Assembly (NCBI GenBank): GCA_036401895.1
Contig: DASWTW010000239.1
Span: 1-49,154 of the forward strand
Direction of reading: 5' to 3'
DNA: 49,154 nt
DNA from: LB3-1 sp036401895
GTDB taxonomy: Bacteria > Chloroflexota > Chloroflexia > Chloroflexales > Kallotenuaceae
Each line of letters starts with the position of its first letter. The stretch's first letter is position 1. The notes beneath the pieces were generated by a model that worked only from the letters and a program-made list of their open reading frames with translations, was not told where the DNA came from and searched no databases. The position numbers were made by a program, and so were the translations under genes. Positions 46,341 to 49,154 of the stretch are shown here, piece after piece.

Positions 46341-47051
46341 CTACGTCGCGGCGCTGACACCGTTGTTATCAGGCTCGGGGTGATGCGCCAGGTACTCGGT
46401 GTAGGCGGTTAGCGCGCCCTGATTATGCGCGCGCACGAGCTGCGAGAGCCGCTCATAGTCGTGCTCGGCCATCGCCTGTACAATCAGATGATGCTCGTTT
46501 TGGGCCTGAACGAGGCGAAACACCAGCACATCCTTGAGATAGTAGCGCCGCACGCGATCCCACTGGTTGAGTACTCGCTCGGTCATCTCCTGAAGCATGG
46601 GCATATCGGTGATGCGCACGATCGCCAGGTGGAACTCGGTGTTGAGATCCGACCATTGGTTGTGGGCGTTGGATTCGATGGCGCGATCCATGGCTTTCAG
46701 CAGCTCGTCCAGGCGCTGCATGTCGGCAGAAGTGAGGCGTTGGGCGGCGGTGCGCGTGGCGACCAGCTCCAGGCCCTCCATCACAGTAAACACTTCGATG
46801 ATCGACGCCTTGGAGATCTTGGCGACTGTCGCGCCGACGTGCGGGATATTCTCGACCAGCCGCTCGGATTGCAGCATGTGCAGCGCCTCGCGTACCGGGA
46901 TCGGGCTCACACCCAGACGTTGAGCAATATCTTCGATCCTGAGCCGCTCGCCGGGCTTAAGCTCGCCGCGCATGATGCTTTCACGCAGCGATTGATACAC
47001 GAATTCTTGCTTGGTCCGGTAGCGTGGCTGGGCAACCCCGTGCGCTTGCAT
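46341..47051 (-). CDS. GntR-family regulator, FCD subfamily
   Basis: A 236-residue transcription factor. The winged helix (about 12-75) has FVYQSLRESIMRGELKPGER and LGVSPIPVREALHMLQSERL. The FCD domain includes EVFTVMEGLELVATRTAAQR, then NTEFHLAIVRITDMP and AQNEHHLIVQAMAEHDYERL, with His and Asp residues that usually bind metal and a carboxylate ligand. I chose ATG 47051, preceded by GAGGATT; the longer frame to 47120 overlaps the promoter. It converges with the first GntR gene. Two paralogous regulators with different recognition helices suggest two operator types in the locus. Confidence 0.92.
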   Translation of the reverse strand: MQAHGVAQPRYRTKQEFVYQSLRESIMRGELKPGERLRIEDIAQRLGVSPIPVREALHMLQSERLVENIPHVGATVAKISKASIIEVFTVMEGLELVATRTAAQRLTSADMQRLDELLKAMDRAIESNAHNQWSDLNTEFHLAIVRITDMPMLQEMTERVLNQWDRVRRYYLKDVLVFRLVQAQNEHHLIVQAMAEHDYERLSQLVRAHNQGALTAYTEYLAHHPEPDNNGVSAAT

Positions 47052-47091
47052 AGCAATCCTCAAAAGTGTGCGCCATCTGGCATTTCGCTCT

Positions 47092-47120
47092 ATTGTATAG
47101 TGCGTGTCGGCCCAGGTCAA
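47092..47120 (-). promoter_or_regulatory. promoter of the second GntR gene
   Basis: On the minus strand TTGACC (47120-47115) and TACAAT (47097-47092) are separated by 17 bp. The transcript would start near 47085, about 35 bases before the chosen ATG. This supports the shorter protein start. Confidence 0.7.
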
Positions 47121-47222
47121 TCATTGCGCGGAACTCGTCTGCGCCGGCTGCAATCAACCGCAGGTCGCGCCGGTTAAAGCTCTGGCCTGCGGCTGGGGCT
47201 ATGGTTCAATCAGGTGCCTGGA

Positions 47223-48470
47223 TTATTGCCCGGCCCATGAGATGCGATAAATCACGCCGTTGGTATCGTCGGTGACGAAGAGCGAGCCGTAGGGCGCGAC
47301 CGCCAGGCCGACGGGACGCCCAAACTGCGCGCGGCCATTGTCGACCAGAAAGCCGGTCATGAAGTCCTCATAGCCCACCGGCCAGCCGTTCTGGAAGCGC
47401 AGCCGCACGACTTTGTAGCCCGACGGTGGCTCGCGATTCCACGATCCGCGCATCGTCACAAACGCATCGCCGCGAAACTGCGCCGGGAACTGCGCGCTGG
47501 AGTAGAACAAGAAGTCCAGCGGCGCGCTGTGCGCGGTGTAGGTCAGCACCGGCCCCAGCGTCTGCGCGCAGTAGGCTTCTTTGGTCGTGCCCTTGGGCTG
47601 ATTCGGAATGTAGGGATCGACCTGCTTATCCGCGTAGCACCACGGCCAGCCATAGTTACCGCCGTCGCCGAGCAGATTCAGCTCTTCCGGCGGCTGGTTA
47701 TCGCCGCGCCAGTCGGAGCCGTGATCCATGCCCCACAGCTGCTTGCTGCCCGGATGCCAGTCGAAGCCGATCGTATTGCGCAGGCCCCTGGCGTAGATCC
47801 GCCGGTTGCTGCCGTCGGGATTGGCGACCAGCAGCGTCGCGCTCTCGGGATCGCTGTCGTCGCAGGCGTTGCAGGTGCTGCCGATCGAGATATACAGCTT
47901 GCCGTCCGGCCCAAAGCCCAGCGTACGATTCGGATGCTGGCCCGCGTCCGGCAGATCCGCGATCAGCGTGCGCAGCGGGCCGAGTGTGCCGTCGCCACGG
48001 ATCGGCGCGCGATACACTTTCTGGTCGGTCGCCAGATACAGCTGGTTAGCGCGCCAGGTGATGCCGTTGATCAGCCGCAGCCCGGACGCGACAACGCGCA
48101 TCTGGTCCGCGCGGGCATCGTTGTTCTGATCTTTGAGCATGACCACATCGCCCTGCTCACGGCGCGTGACATACACCGTGCCGTCCGGCGTAACAACCAG
48201 ATTGCGTGGATTGCCCAGCCCGGTGGCCCAGACATCGAACCAGAAGCCGGCCGGAAGCTTGAGATTGCTGCGCGCCAGCTCCTCGCTGAACGGCAGCTTC
48301 TGCGGCTCTACGATATTGCCGCCCGGCTCCGGTGGCGGCGATGCCGCCTGTGCGCCAGGCCATGTCGCTGTGCGCGCTGCAACCTGCGGTGGACTCATCC
48401 CCGCCGCGAGCATAATCGCGAGGATGCTGAACATGACGACGGCCGACGTGAGAATACGCCTTCGCTGCAT
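47223..48470 (-). CDS. secreted PQQ/sorbosone-dehydrogenase-like beta-propeller protein
   Basis: A 415-residue exported protein of the soluble glucose/L-sorbosone dehydrogenase (GSDH) family. A signal peptide, RRRILTSAVVMFSILAIMLA, precedes a six-bladed propeller. Typical regions are WATGLGNPRNLVVTPDGTVY, then GFGPDGKLYISIGSTCNACD and ARGLRNTIGFDWHPGSKQLW. Next come GMDHGSDWRGDNQPPEELNL and GDGGNYGWPWCYADK. Conserved His and Asp residues in these loops fit calcium and PQQ binding. The enzyme would oxidise sugars or aldehydes outside the membrane. The ATG at 48470 has AAGGAAGG upstream. Longer in-frame starts would place foreign sequence before the signal peptide. Confidence 0.9.
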   Translation of the reverse strand: MQRRRILTSAVVMFSILAIMLAAGMSPPQVAARTATWPGAQAASPPPEPGGNIVEPQKLPFSEELARSNLKLPAGFWFDVWATGLGNPRNLVVTPDGTVYVTRREQGDVVMLKDQNNDARADQMRVVASGLRLINGITWRANQLYLATDQKVYRAPIRGDGTLGPLRTLIADLPDAGQHPNRTLGFGPDGKLYISIGSTCNACDDSDPESATLLVANPDGSNRRIYARGLRNTIGFDWHPGSKQLWGMDHGSDWRGDNQPPEELNLLGDGGNYGWPWCYADKQVDPYIPNQPKGTTKEAYCAQTLGPVLTYTAHSAPLDFLFYSSAQFPAQFRGDAFVTMRGSWNREPPSGYKVVRLRFQNGWPVGYEDFMTGFLVDNGRAQFGRPVGLAVAPYGSLFVTDDTNGVIYRISWAGQ

Positions 48471-48854
48471 ACCGACCTTCCTTCTGCTGCACAACTGTGC
48501 GCTCTTCTCCTCTTCCAGGAGCAGCTGCGGGGTACAAAGGCCGGGCTGTATAGCAAGGAGTACGCCATTACCAGCGAAAAACGGCAAAATGCCGTAAAGA
48601 GAAGTACTCATCGGCGGCGCTCGGCGTGAGCGCGGGCTGCATACCATCATGATCACCGAGCGCCGATCGGCGAGGACGCAAGCTGTGGTAAGATGAGGCC
48701 GCCCTGATCCTGTAGTATCCACTATCCACAACATACTGATGTTTTGCTGCCTGCTTAGGGCGCTGATCTCCATTTGTGCGGCAGCGCAAAAGCGGAGATC
48801 GCCACACGACGATGCAAGTCCTCTATCTTGCGATAGCACGAGGAGCGTACGATC
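48471..48854. other. divergent intergenic region
   Basis: This region lies between the divergent PQQ-type and methyltransferase genes and must contain both promoters. A ten-pair inverted repeat (CGGCGCTCGG, 48615-48624, with CCGAGCGCCG, 48656-48665) is the clearest structure. A second, GATCTCC with GGAGATC, lies near 48760-48800. I see no gene and no confident promoter. Confidence 0.4.
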
Positions 48855-49154
48855 ATGGAACTCGATCCCGAATGGATGGCCGATCAGTCAACCGAAACGC
48901 CCAGCGGCGCGCGCATGTACGATTACTACCTGGGCGGACATCATAACTTTGAAGTCGATCGGCGCGGCGCTGAGCGTGTGGCGGCGGTCTATCCCGAGGT
49001 ATTTATTTCCTCACAGGCCAATCGCGCGCTGCTGCGCCGGATGGTCGGCTTTCTCGCGCGGCAGGGCGTCGACCAATTTCTGGATATTGGCTCGGGCATT
49101 CCCGCGTTCGGCAATGTGCATGAGGTCGCGATGGCCGTTAATCCCGAGGCGCGG
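48855..49154 (+). CDS. DUF574-type SAM-dependent methyltransferase, N-terminal part
   Basis: The first 100 codons of a gene that runs off the window. The block PSGARMYDYYLGGHHNFEVD followed by RRGAERVAAVYPEVFISSQA is the signature of the Methyltransf_19/DUF574 family, common in actinomycetes and present in some Chloroflexota. The SAM-binding motif starts FLDIGSGIPAFGNVHEVA. The full protein is usually about 270 residues. Its substrate is unknown. AGGAG lies about nine bases before the ATG at 48855. Confidence 0.9.
   Translation, partial: MELDPEWMADQSTETPSGARMYDYYLGGHHNFEVDRRGAERVAAVYPEVFISSQANRALLRRMVGFLARQGVDQFLDIGSGIPAFGNVHEVAMAVNPEAR

Noticed and set aside
48615..48665. Terminator in the divergent gap before the methyltransferase
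   Set aside because: The ten-pair inverted repeat has a 31-base loop, no T-run, and no gene ends there.

Overview
The window looks like chromosomal DNA of a GC-rich heterotrophic bacterium, most probably a member of the Chloroflexota (Chloroflexia-like). The clues are lipoprotein ABC-transporter binding proteins with Ser/Ala-rich linkers, an NB-ARC/TPR/trypsin signalling protein with a Trypco1 partner, dispersed intergenic repeats of the GAACC and GAACAAAGG type, Shine-Dalgarno sites before most genes, and a moderately high GC content that is below the actinobacterial norm. This is inference; there is no rRNA or tRNA in the window to settle it.

Positions 1-13,500 hold housekeeping and accessory genes: a GNAT acetyltransferase, a small TPR protein, an EamA permease, a frameshifted small gene, a CBS-DRTGG type manganese pyrophosphatase, a DUF308 membrane protein, a peptide-type ABC importer (binding protein and two permeases, no ATPase), two XRE regulators with MmyB-like ligand domains, a double-domain KaiC/RadA-like ATPase, and a SnoaL-like plus small membrane protein pair.

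Positions 13,500-23,100 hold a secreted GH5 cellulase with a CBM2, a macrolide-type glycosyltransferase, a RibD-like reductase, a two-gene Trypco1 + trypsin/NB-ARC/TPR system resembling known bacterial conflict systems, a cytochrome P450 and a secreted two-domain PPC-like protein.

Positions 23,256-47,051 form a large pectin and rhamnogalacturonan utilisation locus. On the minus strand lie a sugar ABC importer (binding protein, two permeases), a Gfo/Idh oxidoreductase, a cytoplasmic GH106 rhamnosidase and a secreted PL1 pectate lyase. On the plus strand lie an AEC permease, tagaturonate epimerase (uxaE), uronate isomerase (uxaC), an SDR fructuronate reductase (uxuB), a LarA-type nickel racemase/epimerase, two aldo/keto reductases, an MFS exporter, an alpha/beta hydrolase and a TIM-barrel isomerase. 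Two convergent GntR/FCD regulators close the locus. The reconstructed route is galacturonate to tagaturonate (UxaC), to fructuronate (UxaE), to mannonate (UxuB). No mannonate dehydratase (UxuA) is visible, and the LarA homologue sits where it would be expected. That suggests C2 epimerisation of mannonate to gluconate as an alternative exit.

The non-coding DNA of this locus carries candidate control sites: two strong sigma70-type promoters facing away from each other between the pectate lyase and the AEC gene, each with a nearly identical AT-rich palindrome over its -10 box; an 11-bp palindrome CATGTAACATG shared by the ABC operon promoter and the uxaE upstream region; and a tandem array of 42-bp repeats, with GCATAATCAT every 21 bp, in front of the first GntR gene. 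The right end has a PQQ/sorbosone-dehydrogenase-like secreted protein and the truncated start of a DUF574-type methyltransferase.
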